64,000 bases of DNA from Akkermansiaceae bacterium (GTDB lineage Bacteria; Verrucomicrobiota; Verrucomicrobiia; Verrucomicrobiales; Akkermansiaceae). Every line of letters begins with the position of its first letter. The stretch's first letter is position 1. The stretch lies in assembly GCA_903826205.1 (NCBI GenBank), contig CAIKDP010000385.1, positions 24,531 to 88,530 of the forward strand, read 5' to 3'. Positions 19,201 through 26,788 of the stretch are shown one piece after another. The translations under genes were made by a program, and so were the position numbers. Under the pieces are notes generated by a model, which saw only the letters and a list, made by a program, of their open reading frames with translations, searched no databases and was not told the DNA's origin.

Positions 19201-22200
19201 TGGTCGTCGTGTTGTTGCCTAACTGGCCGTTGGAATTATAACCCCAGCCCGCCAGCGTGCCGTCGGCGCAAAGCACCAGGCTGTGCGTGCTGCCGGCCGC
19301 CACTGCGGTGATCGTCTTGCCGGCGAGCACGCCGCTCCGGTTCACCAGCGACGGTCGGTAGTTGTTGTTGGTGGTGCCATCACCCAACTGGCCGTTGCCG
19401 TTGCCGCCCCATACCGCGAGGCTGCCATCGGCGCACAGGGCCAGGTTGTGATAGGCGCCGGCGGCGATGGCGATGACCGTCTTGCCGGCGAGCACGCCGG
19501 ATTGGTCCACCAACACCGGCTTGGTTTCGCCGTTGTAGGCGGCCGTGGCATTGCCGAGTTGCCGGCTTTGGTTGCTGCCCCACGCGGCCAGCGTGCCGTC
19601 CGCACACAAAACCAAACAGTGGTCGTCGCCGACGGCGATGGCGCTCACCTGCTTGCCGGCGAGCACTCCGCTTTGGTCCACCGGCAGGGCCACCGTGCTC
19701 ATCGCTCCGTTGAAGCTGCTCATCTGGCCGGCGGTGTTCTTGCCCCACTGGAACAACGTGCCATCCGCGCACCATACCAGATTGCGGGAGCCGCCCGCGA
19801 CCGCGGCAAGGATCGTCTTGCCCGCGAGTGCGCCGCTCATGTCCACCAGGACCGGCACATTGCCCGCCACCGTGCTGTTGTTACCGAGTTGGCCGCTGGC
19901 GTTGTCGCCCCAGGCGAAGAGCCGGTTGTTCGCCCATTGCAAAACCAGGTCGTTGCCACTACCGCCATAGTAGTTGACCACAAAGGGGTAGGTCACCCCG
20001 TTATAGGCTAGATCCACCAACTGCCCCTGCGCCAGGTTGTCAAAGGCCCCCTGAATGAATCCCGTGCCGGTGTTGTTGATCACGGTGAGGCTGGATCCCG
20101 CCACTGGCACATGATTCAAGACCAAGGCAGCCGTGCAACCGGCGACGGCTACCGTCCCGGCCGTCACGGGCACATCGGTGGCGGAGTTGAACACGTAAGC
20201 CTCGGGCAAACGTGTCACCGCCAAGGTATAGGTCTGGGTGTTGATAACATCCACGCCGGTAACCGTGACACCAATGGTATTGATGCCAAAGGCCAGGTCG
20301 ATCACACCGGTGGCCGTGCCGATGGATGCGGCACCCCCATTGACCTTGACCGAGGATGACGCGTTGGCGGCAGCCGCAGTCACCGTGAGACGGTTCGTCG
20401 TCTGGGACACCATCATCTGGTAGCTCAATGTGGCAGCCGCAAACGCGGGCGCCAGTGTGCCGCTGCTCACCGACAAACCGTCAAGGGCGGCAAAATAGGT
20501 GGTCGTGAAGGTCATGTCCTCGCCGACGCTCGTGCCGTACGGATTTGTCGCGATGATCCGATAGTGATAGAGGGTCGCGGGTGACAACCCGTTGACGGCG
20601 GCACTTGTGGCGGTGGCGACGGTGCCGGTCACCGCCGCGGGAGTGGCCGTGAGCGTGGCCCCGTAGGAAGTCGTTAGACCATATTCGAAGGACACCGAGG
20701 TGCTGTTGCTGTTGGCGTTGACGCTGCCGTTGAGCGTGGCGCTGGTGTCCATAAGGCCGGTGGCCGCCAGCGTCGTTGCCTCGGCGTGCGGTGGCATGGC
20801 CACCACCGCCAGGTTGTGCGACGCCAAGGGACCGGTGACTGCGGCGGTGAAGGACTCGCCGGTTCTGAGCAGGGTGGTGTTGACCGGCACTGCGGTGGGA
20901 GTGTAGCCGCTCACCCCCCCGTTGCCCAAGCGCCCGCTGTAACCATTACCCCAAGTGGCCAGCGTGCCATCGCTGCAACGGACCAAATTGTGCTCTGCCG
21001 CCGCAAACGCGCTGCTGACGGTCTTGTCAGCAAGCGCCCCGGTGGCGGTGAGCACCGGCACCGGCAGTGGGCTCAAAGACATGGAGCCGTTGAATGGCAC
21101 GGTACTGTTGCCTAATTGATAGGTCGCGTTCTGACCCCATGCGGCCAGCATGCCATCCGTGCAAAGCGCCAGAGAGTGCGCGCTCCCGGCCGCAATGCCA
21201 GCGACCGCCTTGCCCGCCAGCGTGCCGCCGCGATCCACCAGGACCGGCACGGTGCTGTCGGCATAGGCTCCCGTGCCCAACTGGCCGGACAGTCCAGAGC
21301 CCCACGCCGCGATTGACCCGTCCGAGCAGAGCGCCAACGCGTGGGCGGAGCCGGCCGCGATGGCGAGGATTTGTTTTCCTAACAGCACGCCGGAACGATC
21401 CACCAGTATGGGCACCGTGCTTGCTACAGTGGTGCCGATGCCCAGCTGACCGTTGGCGTTGTCACCCCAGGAGGCGAGCGTGCCATCGGTGCATAGTGCC
21501 ATGCTGAAATCGCCGCCGGCGGCAATCGCGGCGATCCGCTTGCCGGCCAGCGCGCCCGTGACCTTCACCCCCACCGGCACACTGCGGTTGCTGGTGCCAC
21601 CCTCACCCAACTGGCCGGAACTGTTGCGGCCCCACGACACCAGCGTGCCGTCGGCGCAGAGCACGAGGTGGTGGGTCCTGCCGCTGGCTGCGGCCACCGC
21701 AAACTTGCCGGCCAGCACCCCGCTGCGGTCCACGGCCACCGGCACCTTGCTGCCGGTCGTGGAGATGTTGCCGAGCTGGCCGTAGCCATTGGAACCCCAG
21801 GCGGCCAAAGTGCCGTCAGCGCAAAGAACCAGGCTCTGGCCGATGCTGTATGCTGCATCACCACCCGTGGACATGGCAATGACCGATTTGCCGGCGAGCA
21901 CGCCGGAGGCGTCCACTGCCACCGGCACGTTGCTATCGGTGGTGGTGTTGATGCCGAGTTGCCCGGAGTAGTTGAACCCCCAGGAGGCCAAACGAGTGTT
22001 CGCCCATTGTAGCACCAGATCGTTGCCATTTCCCCCGCAGTAGTTGGCGAAGAATGCGTATACCCCGCCGTTGTAGGCCAGCTTGACCACCTGCCCCTGC
22101 GCCAGATTGGAAAACGCGCCCTGTATCGGCTCCCTGCCGGTGTTGTCCACCACGGTGAGATCGACACCCGCCAGCGGCGCGAAATTCAGCGCGAACGATG

Positions 22201-25200
22201 CCGTATTGCCCGTGGCCACAAACCCGCTCGTCGTCACCGGCACTTCGCTGGCGGCATTGAACGTAAACACCTGTGGCAGCCGCGTCACCGTCACTGTGTA
22301 TGTCTGCACGTTGATGCCGTCCACGGCGGTGACTCCAAGAATGACCGGGTTGTTGCCAACCGTTAGACCGAGCGCGGCGCTGGCGGTCCCGGAGGCCACC
22401 GGCACCCCGTTCACCCTGACGATCGCTCCCATGCTTGTCACGACCGGAGTGAAGGTGAGGGTCGCGGTGGCGAAGGGCACCGCAAGCGCGTACTTGGTGA
22501 TGTTAGGGGAAAACGCCGGCAGCAAGGTCCCGTTGCCCGCGGTCAGTCCCGCGAGCGTGGCGAAGCTGCTCGTGGTGAACGTCATGTCCGCACCCTTCAC
22601 CGTGCCGCCCGCGCTGGTGGCTACGATCCGATAGTGATAGGTTGCGCCCGACAACAAGCCGCTGAGGACCGCGGTGGATGCCGTGAGGGTGGTGCCCGTT
22701 GCGCTCGCAGGGACGGCCGCCACGGTGGTGCCGTAACCGGTCGTCAGGCCGTATTCAAACGACACGGCGGTGCTGCTGCCGCAGGCATTCACGCTGCCGT
22801 TGAGGGTGACGCCGGTGTCGGCAAGCGCGCTGGCTGCCAGCGTGGTGGCCGCGGGCAATGTTGGCGAGGCCACCAGCGCCAGCTTGTAGCTGGCCCCACA
22901 CACCCCGGAGACGGATCGCTCGCCGGCACGCAGTGAGGTCGTGTTGGTCAATTCCGGCACCGAGCCGTACGTCCAACTGCCTGTGCCATTCCAGCCCCAT
23001 TCGGCCAATGTGGCATCCTCGCAGCGCACGATATTCTGATAGTTGGCGGCGGAGATGGCGGTGACGGTCTTGCCGGTCAGCACGCCAGTCCGATCCACCA
23101 GCACCGGCCGGGTTTGGTCGGAATAGGGCGGCCCCGCGTTGCCTAACTGGCCATTGTCATTGTTGCCCCATGCGGCCAGTGTGCCATCCGCGCACAACGC
23201 CAGGCTGTGAATCCGCCCGGCGGCGATGGCGGTGACCGTCTTGCCGGCCAGCACGCCGCTGCGGTCCACCAACACCGGCAGCGGGCTGCTATAGGCACTG
23301 CCCTCGCCCAACTGACCGTCTTCATTCATCCCCCATGCGGCCAGCGTGCCATCCGCACACAGCGCCAGCGAATGATTGCTCCCGGTCGCAATGGCAATCA
23401 CCGTCTTGCCGGCCAGTACGCCGCTGCGATCCACCAATACCGGCACGTTGCCTGGCGTCGTGCTGTTATTGCCTAACTGACCATATGTGTTAACTCCCCA
23501 GGCGGCCAAGGTTCCATCCGCGCAAAGCACGAGATTGTGTGCCCCTCCGGCGGCGATGGCGGTGACCGTCTTGCCGGCCAGCACGCCCGTCCGGTCCACC
23601 AATACCGGCAGGTTGCTATATGGCCGGTTACTGGAGCCGCCGCTGCCAAGCACGCCGGAATCAGTCCCCCAGGCAGCCAGCGTGCCATCGTTGCACAACA
23701 CCAGCGAGTGAGCCTCGCCGGTGGCTATGGCGACCACCATTTTGCCGGCCAGCACACCGGTCCGGTTGACCGCCACCGGTGAGGCGCTTGCCCCCTGGGT
23801 GTTGTTACCTAACTGGCCGGAATTATTGTATCCCCAAGCGGCCAGCGTGCCGTCCGCGCACAGCGCGAGGGTATGACTGTTTTGCGAAGCGATCGCGGTG
23901 ATCGACTTGCCGGCAAGCACCCCGGCGGTGTCCACCGCCACAGGCACCGCGCTGGCAACCGTGGTGCCGTTGCCCAGCTGGCCATAGTTGTTAGATCCCC
24001 ATGCCAGCACCCGCGTGTTGGCCCATTGCAGAACCAAATCATTGCCACTGCCTCCGTAGTAGTTGGCCACGAAGGAGTAGGGGATTCCGCCAAAGGTCAG
24101 CTCCACCACCTGGCCCTGAGTCAGGTTGTCAAAGGTCCCCTGAATCAAGTTCGAGCCGGTGTTCCGCACCACCGTTAGATTGGTGCCCGGTAGCGGCGCG
24201 AAGTTCAGCGCCAAGGCGGCCGTGTTGCCCGTCGCCACAAAATCCCTAACCGTCATCTGCACATCCGTGGCCGAGTTGAACGCAAACACCGCGGGAGGTC
24301 GCACCACCGTCACGCTGTAGGTTTGGGTGTTGCCGTCGCCGGCGGCAACCTCAATGGTGATGGGCGTGTGGCCGACGCCAAGCGTGATGGGGCCGCTGGT
24401 CGTGCCGGAGGTCACCGCCACGCCATTGACCTTCACGGTGGCGGTGCCGGATTGGGTCACCGGCGTGAACAGGATGCTGGCGGTGGCGGATGGCACGATG
24501 ACCTCGTAGCTGGTGTTGATGCCGGAGAAGGCCGGATTGAGCGAAGCGCTGCTTACCCCCAGGCTGGCCAGGCGAGCCAAGGTGCTCGTGGTGAACGTCA
24601 TGTCGGCTCCCCGCACCGTGCCCCCGGCGCTTGCCGCCACCACCCGGTAGTGATAAGTGGTGCCTGAAAGCAGGCCGCTGAGCGTCGCCGAGGTCGCCGT
24701 GGCGGTGGTGCCGGTCACGGTCGCCGGGGTGGTCGCCACGGTGGTGCCATAAGTGCTGGTCAGGCCATATTCAAAGGTGACGGCGGTGCTGCTGCCATTG
24801 GCGGTTACGGTCCCCATCAGGGTGGCGCCCGTGTCGATCACCGCGGTTGCCGCCACCGTGGCCGCAGTCGGCAGCGGCGGCGAAGCCACCAGTACCAAGG
24901 CGGATGAAAACCCATTGCCGGTGCTTTCCGGAATAAAGCGCTCGCCAGTCCGCAGCGCGGTCGTATCGACGAGCACCGGAATGCTGGTGTCCCAAGTGCT
25001 GTTGTTGCCCAATTGACCAGAGTAATTTTCGCCCCACGCGACCAGCGTGCCATCTGAGCACATCGCCTGATTGCCGCCGCCGGCAATCGCCGTCACCGTC
25101 TTGCCGGTCAGCACACCCGTCCGATCCACCGCCACCGGAATTTTGGAATCATACTGCCGGTTGTTGTTACCTAACTGGCCATAGTTGTTGTCGCCCCATG

Positions 25201-26389
25201 CGGCGAGGGTGCCGTCCGAGCATAGCGCGAGGCTGTGGCGCCATCTGGAGGAAATGGCGGCCAGGGTCTTCCCGGTGAGCGCGCCGGTCTTGTTCACCAG
25301 CACCGGAATCTGGCTCCGATCATAAATCGGATTGCCCAACTGACTGTCAAAATTGGTCCCCCACGACGCCAGCGTGCCATCCGCGCATCTGGCCAGACTG
25401 AAATTCGTCGCGGCCGCGACAGCAACGATCTTCTTGCCGGCAAGCACGCCGGACTGATTCACCAAGACCGGCACCGGGCTGCTGGTGGTGCTGTTGTTGC
25501 CCAATTGCCCATAGTTATTGTTACCCCAGGCCGCGGCGGTTCCATCCGCGCAGGCCACCACGACGTGGTCCAGGCCGGCGGAAATGGCGGTGACGGTCTT
25601 GCCAGCGAGTGCTCCCGTTTGATCGACCTTGGCCGGCAATCCGGTGGTGGTCGCCCCGCTGCGGCCCAGACAATAGCCGCCCCAAGCCGCCAGGGTTCCG
25701 TCCGCACACAACACCAGGCTGTAGCCGTCGCCGGCACCCACCGCAATAATCGACTTGCCAGCGAGGACCCCGCTTGTATCGACCGCCACCGCCACACTGC
25801 TGTTGGTCGTGGTGTTGTTGCCCAGTTGGCCGTTGGCATTGTTGCCCCAGGCAGCCAAGCTGCCGTCCGCACAAAGTGCCAGACAGTGGGATGCGCCGCG
25901 GGCTGTGGCAATCACCGTCTTGCCCGCCAGCACCCCGGTCATGTCGACCGCCACCGGAATGAGTGCCTGCCGGCTGTTGCCATTGCCCAACTGGCCTGAA
26001 TTGTTAGTGCCCCATGCCAGCAAGCGGGTGTTGCCCCAGTGCAACACCAGATCGTTGCCCGTGCCGCCGAAATAATTCGCCACATACGGATAGAAAATGC
26101 CGTTGAATATCAGATTCACCTTCTGCCCCTGGGCCAGGTTGTCGAAGGTGCCTTGAATGCTGGCGAGTCCGGTGTTATTCACCACCGTCAGGTTGGTCCC
26201 AACCGGCGGCGCGAAGCTCAGGGTGAACTTCACCGAGTTGCCCGTCGCCGTATAGGTGGCGTTCGTTACGGGAACGTCCGCAGCGTTGCTGAAACTGGCC
26301 GGGACGGTCACTGCGGATGCCGCCATTGCCGATAAGATCAACAGCAGGAGGCCGATGAATATGCGCGGGATGGGATGGGGGGGTCTCAT
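10283..26389 (-). CDS. giant secreted multi-propeller protein (six RCC1 propellers, cadherin-like and Ig-like domains)
   Basis: About 5,368 residues. The start is ATG 26389 (MRPPHPIPRIFIGLLLLILSAMAASA), a signal peptide; the frame is open further to 26467. From the N-terminus, five tandem modules of about 670-690 residues (roughly 26.37 to 16.8 kb) each have a conserved strand-rich opener ending GSGNDLVLQWANTRL, an RCC1 propeller (repeats of LCADGTLAAWGxNxxGQLGNN and VDxSGVLAGKTVxAIA), a fibronectin-like segment (FEYGLTTSYGTTV, TYHYRVVATSAGGT) and a cadherin-like sandwich; module 5 lacks the usual tail. Then come a BACON/FN3-like part, a YVTN-like propeller (about 16.2-15.3 kb), FN3, an FG-GAP-like propeller (15.1-14.0), an Ig-like domain (13.7-13.45), a PQQ-like propeller (13.4-12.3) and a sixth cadherin/RCC1 module. 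It is probably a surface or matrix protein; the ligand is unknown. The stop codon TAG lies inside a REP element. Confidence 0.9.
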   Translation of the reverse strand: MRPPHPIPRIFIGLLLLILSAMAASAVTVPASFSNAADVPVTNATYTATGNSVKFTLSFAPPVGTNLTVVNNTGLASIQGTFDNLAQGQKVNLIFNGIFYPYVANYFGGTGNDLVLHWGNTRLLAWGTNNSGQLGNGNSRQALIPVAVDMTGVLAGKTVIATARGASHCLALCADGSLAAWGNNANGQLGNNTTTNSSVAVAVDTSGVLAGKSIIAVGAGDGYSLVLCADGTLAAWGGYCLGRSGATTTGLPAKVDQTGALAGKTVTAISAGLDHVVVACADGTAAAWGNNNYGQLGNNSTTSSPVPVLVNQSGVLAGKKIVAVAAATNFSLARCADGTLASWGTNFDSQLGNPIYDRSQIPVLVNKTGALTGKTLAAISSRWRHSLALCSDGTLAAWGDNNYGQLGNNNRQYDSKIPVAVDRTGVLTGKTVTAIAGGGNQAMCSDGTLVAWGENYSGQLGNNSTWDTSIPVLVDTTALRTGERFIPESTGNGFSSALVLVASPPLPTAATVAATAVIDTGATLMGTVTANGSSTAVTFEYGLTSTYGTTVATTPATVTGTTATATSATLSGLLSGTTYHYRVVAASAGGTVRGADMTFTTSTLARLASLGVSSASLNPAFSGINTSYEVIVPSATASILFTPVTQSGTATVKVNGVAVTSGTTSGPITLGVGHTPITIEVAAGDGNTQTYSVTVVRPPAVFAFNSATDVQMTVRDFVATGNTAALALNFAPLPGTNLTVVRNTGSNLIQGTFDNLTQGQVVELTFGGIPYSFVANYYGGSGNDLVLQWANTRVLAWGSNNYGQLGNGTTVASAVPVAVDTAGVLAGKSITAIASQNSHTLALCADGTLAAWGYNNSGQLGNNTQGASASPVAVNRTGVLAGKMVVAIATGEAHSLVLCNDGTLAAWGTDSGVLGSGGSSNRPYSNLPVLVDRTGVLAGKTVTAIAAGGAHNLVLCADGTLAAWGVNTYGQLGNNSTTPGNVPVLVDRSGVLAGKTVIAIATGSNHSLALCADGTLAAWGMNEDGQLGEGSAYSSPLPVLVDRSGVLAGKTVTAIAAGRIHSLALCADGTLAAWGNNDNGQLGNAGPPYSDQTRPVLVDRTGVLTGKTVTAISAANYQNIVRCEDATLAEWGWNGTGSWTYGSVPELTNTTSLRAGERSVSGVCGASYKLALVASPTLPAATTLAASALADTGVTLNGSVNACGSSTAVSFEYGLTTGYGTTVAAVPASATGTTLTASTAVLSGLLSGATYHYRIVATSAGGTVKGADMTFTTSSFATLAGLTAGNGTLLPAFSPNITKYALAVPFATATLTFTPVVTSMGAIVRVNGVPVASGTASAALGLTVGNNPVILGVTAVDGINVQTYTVTVTRLPQVFTFNAASEVPVTTSGFVATGNTASFALNFAPLAGVDLTVVDNTGREPIQGAFSNLAQGQVVKLAYNGGVYAFFANYCGGNGNDLVLQWANTRLASWGFNYSGQLGINTTTDSNVPVAVDASGVLAGKSVIAMSTGGDAAYSIGQSLVLCADGTLAAWGSNGYGQLGNISTTGSKVPVAVDRSGVLAGKFAVAAASGRTHHLVLCADGTLVSWGRNSSGQLGEGGTSNRSVPVGVKVTGALAGKRIAAIAAGGDFSMALCTDGTLASWGDNANGQLGIGTTVASTVPILVDRSGVLLGKQILAIAAGSAHALALCSDGSIAAWGSGLSGQLGTGAYADSTVPVLVDRGGTLAGKAVAGIAAGSAHSLALCTDGMLAAWGQNATYQLGNSTVPFNGSMSLSPLPVPVLTATGALADKTVSSAFAAAEHNLVRCSDGTLATWGNGYSGRLGNGGVSGYTPTAVPVNTTLLRTGESFTAAVTGPLASHNLAVVAMPPHAEATTLAATGLMDTSATLNGSVNANSNSTSVSFEYGLTTSYGATLTATPAAVTGTVATATSAAVNGLSPATLYHYRIIATNPYGTSVGEDMTFTTTYFAALDGLSVSSGTLAPAFAAATLSYQMMVSQTTNRLTVTAAAANASSSVKVNGGAASIGTATGVIDLAFGINTIGVTVTGVDVINTQTYTLAVTRLPEAYVFNSATDVPVTAGTVAVAGCTAALVLNHVPVAGSSLTVINNTGTGFIQGAFDNLAQGQLVDLAYNGVTYPFVVNYYGGSGNDLVLQWANNRLFAWGDNASGQLGNNSTVAGNVPVLVDMSGALAGKTILAAVAGGSRNLVWCADGTLFQWGKNTAGQMSSFNGAMSTVALPVDQSGVLAGKQVSAIAVGDDHCLVLCADGTLAAWGSNQSRQLGNATAAYNGETKPVLVDQSGVLAGKTVIAIAAGAYHNLALCADGSLAVWGGNGNGQLGDGTTNNNYRPSLVNRSGVLAGKTITAVAAGSTHSLVLCADGTLAGWGYNSNGQLGNNTTTSASAPVSVDLSGVLAGKSVTAIATGYYHSIALCADGTLATWGFNTYGQLGNGVTTTAKVPVLVNKSGVLTGQTITAIGGGQYHSAAHCATGTTADWGYNTSGQLGNGSSANSTLPTLVSSPMLAGGERLATVSCGSSHNLALSARPPPPVATTLAATAITDTGAIFNGQVNAKGSITAVTFEYGPTEAYGLTVAATPASLSDTTTTTVALNPTNLTAGATYHFRVVATNAGGDSRGPDMTFTTTSLSRLAALTPGAGTLAPVFNPSTVAYIATVPFASTSLTVTPQAEIATTMIKVNGNSVASGSASAPLPLAVGNNPVSVVTAAADGINTMTYTMMVTRLPQTFTFSSTTTVPVTADAFLATGVAAEFALTFAPAPGADFTAINNTGTNAIQGRFTNLTQGQAVGIPYAGTTYVFVADYFGGTGNDLVLHWANTRLLAWGDNSSGQLGNGTTSGALVPVPVDVSGALANKMIVSATSGLSHALARCQDGTLAAWGNNGYGQLGDTQMSSYSVVPLTVDQSGVLAGKSVTGIAAGTHHSLALCADGTLATWGYGQWSGYNTYAPVAVDRTGILKDRQVVAVAAGNGNNLALCADGLLVAWGLNEYGQHGNGTNTSSTVPVALNTSGVLNGKRVTAIAAGSGSCLALCEDGTLAAWGLNGNGQLGNGSTTHSSLPVAVDQSGVLAGKTIVAIATGGHSLALCSDGTLAAWGFNSYGQLGNNSTTDSNVPVAVIRSGVLANKTVTALAATATNSYALCSDGTLAAWGTNNSGQLGNNSTIQSNLPVLVNTTNLTAKERFVKLCGGSLALVASPPQDLTPSIADGSSVVGTHQPLAWSHEPLASTFRVFFGSNRDAVSSATETSPEYLGSSPTPAWTGTQPNLMLDTVYYWRVDTVYAMGMRPGKVWSFRIAPIEMAPSINHVIIKGMAVATLDFPITTTLTTSQPWSVSAASLPSWLTPVAASGTTPQPLRLRFDPGSLATGPYQTVLRVVSGAAAFDLPVTFRIVDIDITQLVAHPTRPVVYGINRAASGEAFARVVEIDAATGTMLRSLPVGTGPTDADLDPVHERLYVPNMTNWQHTGTCVIDLAKWTELPPLMLVADANRLEATSTGRILSEGWNQWVTADLYDAATGVKLATLGSVRAGDCEIDPSGKYYYHCDANSSGARILKCDISGDTFESVAAGPILAYGSYSLLLSGDGTRLFWQGYSFAADDLHALARMPAEIHATNRSGDLAIGADQMWWSDSGSQAATLPFSSSIAAVSANDAYLVRFNATTKTLVSTPLAGLTDLPGPWPRPGQTLADSPPRLTWSPVAGATAYRVFIAADAAALLAMTTPVATVSNTYYDLPAPLAAGKLYTWRVDAVTGGGGTTKGNVQSFGIQFLTGPALPMVGTGSAGQGVAISDRNLLVGSSYSALLYDFNPTTSDVKLSRTLTELPNSATAVALDTGKSAVGAFGYDTPVTDGGAVHVYRPLEAGYWESGGPLTLATPVAGEAYGTGLSASGNLMLAGTGYASSKIGRVGAYITEPASVLTQTFSAADGSIGDGFGYAIAMEGNQAVIAAPGRGPSLIRVGCIYAFSRSTTTGLWTQTQKIPIAGATSAGVSGKALALAGNTLATISDSGAVEIYTKNAAGQWAQSASINRSAVAGSSTSFGCALALLGDQLFIGDSAATCTLGSSGAVFSFRRSGTAWVAGPALTPAVSLVSSGFGSFGCALAVRDGWLLAAGGSAQPAWLFRVEPAANQTPRFLANIPSQVVSGRAFATAIHAEDGDGNTGLVMELLQGPAWLKLADGGDGNAVLSGTPAGNPGDACDVQLRVRDSAGAQSYHACRLTVLAATDLPSLTLQPLGGDTSEGRELILQAAVEGIGPFRWQWFHDDQPISGATRSSLAFDDIALSDAGHYQARVTNVVGEVVSADAIVTVAAASRYAGDWPTFGGSPAHNGRHPAALDGYSLVPAWTQTVKSGRSLNRAAIANGRAFIVPGASWDAGNEVTALDLTTGTPVWSFPFPSSYSSNPPSVYDGRIYFQRVNNENDSFLFCLNGDTGEQLWKSPVAAQWEEYQAPAVTAQGIFVEGGTYGGMYGFNFDGSRRFNQRLEQYDGWCPTLANGHLYTCVGESFKEHSPLTGATLWSVATTWDWNGWSANTVVAVTGDSAMVFNNAAAICIDLPSRLIRWQKPGAFSGSFAIGYGMAFAIQGNAVHSFSLRDGAPGLVYQTDATGTLLSQPIVFNDRLAISNTLTTWIFDLADGHLLQTLNAGGPLSYSNSYLLAAGTDGVLRAFIALSNNPRLAGLGLSAGTMLPGFKTSVTSYIATVPYSTNSLTVTPTTEHRAAAVQVNGVAVTSGAASGTIPLAVGNNTITVLVTAEDGIDTMSYVITVTRLPESFVFNSASDVPVTANGFDAGGYPVNVRLNYAPTPGTILTMVNNTGLGFIHGAFSNLAQGQRIGLTFNGATYDFVVNYYGGSGNDLVLQWAATQVVGWGSNSYGQLGDNSTTRRLLPTPADATGVLAGRTFTAVAEGYLHSLALCSDGTLAAWGYNVYGQLGNNGSAPSNVPVAVDRSGALAGKTVIAIAAGPFHNLALCADGSVVAWGYNNYGQLGTGDTATRRVPVLVAPTGALAGKQVVTVAAGAYHSFALCADGTLVGWGFNDDGELGDGTSTGRLVPVAVNMSGALAGKQIAALSAGQYHTLALCTDGTLLAWGYNNRGQLGNNSTTSSKVPVGIGAFGALAGRQVTTVRASGAHSLALCADGTLTAWGWNKTGQLGVTGITQSNVPLAIDMAAITAGTTLTQIGIGGSHSFALCANDTLAAWGDNASGQLGNNSTTPSTVPVRVDMSGLTTGARWMALASGSAAQHNLAVVGLPSVSFTPHASGLQGMAVLGSDQSGDSDLIVYAFGLDATMNGRLPQGQWLGGRFVVRFNQPAGVTGITYGAEWSTTLLPGSWLEAPDTGTGGEHVFNLPAGTGPQAFLRLKVTSSPPP
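16790..26370 (-). repeat. five tandem ~2-kb coding modules of the RCC1 giant
   Basis: The same anchor word (TCGTTGCC or TCATTGCC on the plus strand, encoding the GND of GSGNDLVL) recurs at about 17922, 19950, 22020, 24040 and 26052, that is at intervals of 2028, 2070, 2020 and 2012 bases; a sixth copy is at about 11820. Within each module a shorter repeat of roughly 50 residues gives the RCC1 blades. This indicates growth by whole-module duplication. Nucleotide divergence between modules is clearly visible, so the duplications are not very recent. Confidence 0.85.
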
Positions 26390-26788
26390 ATATAGCCTGC
26401 GTGATTGTTCGTTTTGATCTTCAATCGGGTGCGGTACGCTATTGCTGTGGGTTGTAGGCAGGTGCATGCGTCATCCGCCACACGTGGAATCTTGCCGGAT
26501 CAATTGAGCCACCTGCCACACTTGGAAGGTGGTGGTTTCCATCCTTGCCATCAACCGAAAAACCCTCCGGCTAGCAAAATATCAGCCGCCTGGCGGAATG
26601 CGCTCAATTTATGGCAGGATATGCGGGGGATGACCGGTGGCAGCTCACCGGGCCGCGGACTTGTCCCCCCGCATTCTCACAAATTCGTCCGTCGTGTGCG
26701 ATTGGCATTGACCTTGGTAGGTGGTGGCGGCTATGCATGGCGCAACTGGTATCTAACTGGTAGAGTCAGGCCTCACACCAATGTCATC
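26390..26788. other. divergent intergenic region between giant RCC1 gene and autotransporter
   Basis: About 400 bases. It must hold the promoters of both flanking genes, but no consensus -35/-10 pair stands out. The autotransporter frame is open through most of it (from 26405), but that stretch lacks a signal peptide and has no family features, so I treat it as non-coding. It contains a decayed REP-like pair (26599-26694). Confidence 0.5.
26599..26694. repeat. REP-like unit related to the element at 10.2 kb, with a decayed partner
   Basis: On the minus strand 26694-26659 carries GACGGACG, AATTTGTGAGAATGCGGGGG and ACAAG, matching the 10.2-kb consensus in the hairpin right arm, loop GTGA and G-rich tail (GAATGCGGGGG). 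The left arm pairs with one mismatch. On the plus strand ATATGCGGGGGATGACC (26619-26635) looks like the tail of an inverted, decayed partner. It lies just outside the other end of the giant gene. Confidence 0.4.

Noticed and set aside
19283..20011. 242-codon open frame on the plus strand inside the RCC1 giant
   Set aside because: It is a shadow of the repetitive minus-strand gene; it repeats with the same period, has no start signals and no recognisable family.
26405..26788. N-terminal extension of the autotransporter
   Set aside because: It lacks any domain, contains a REP-like element and would bury the signal peptide internally.
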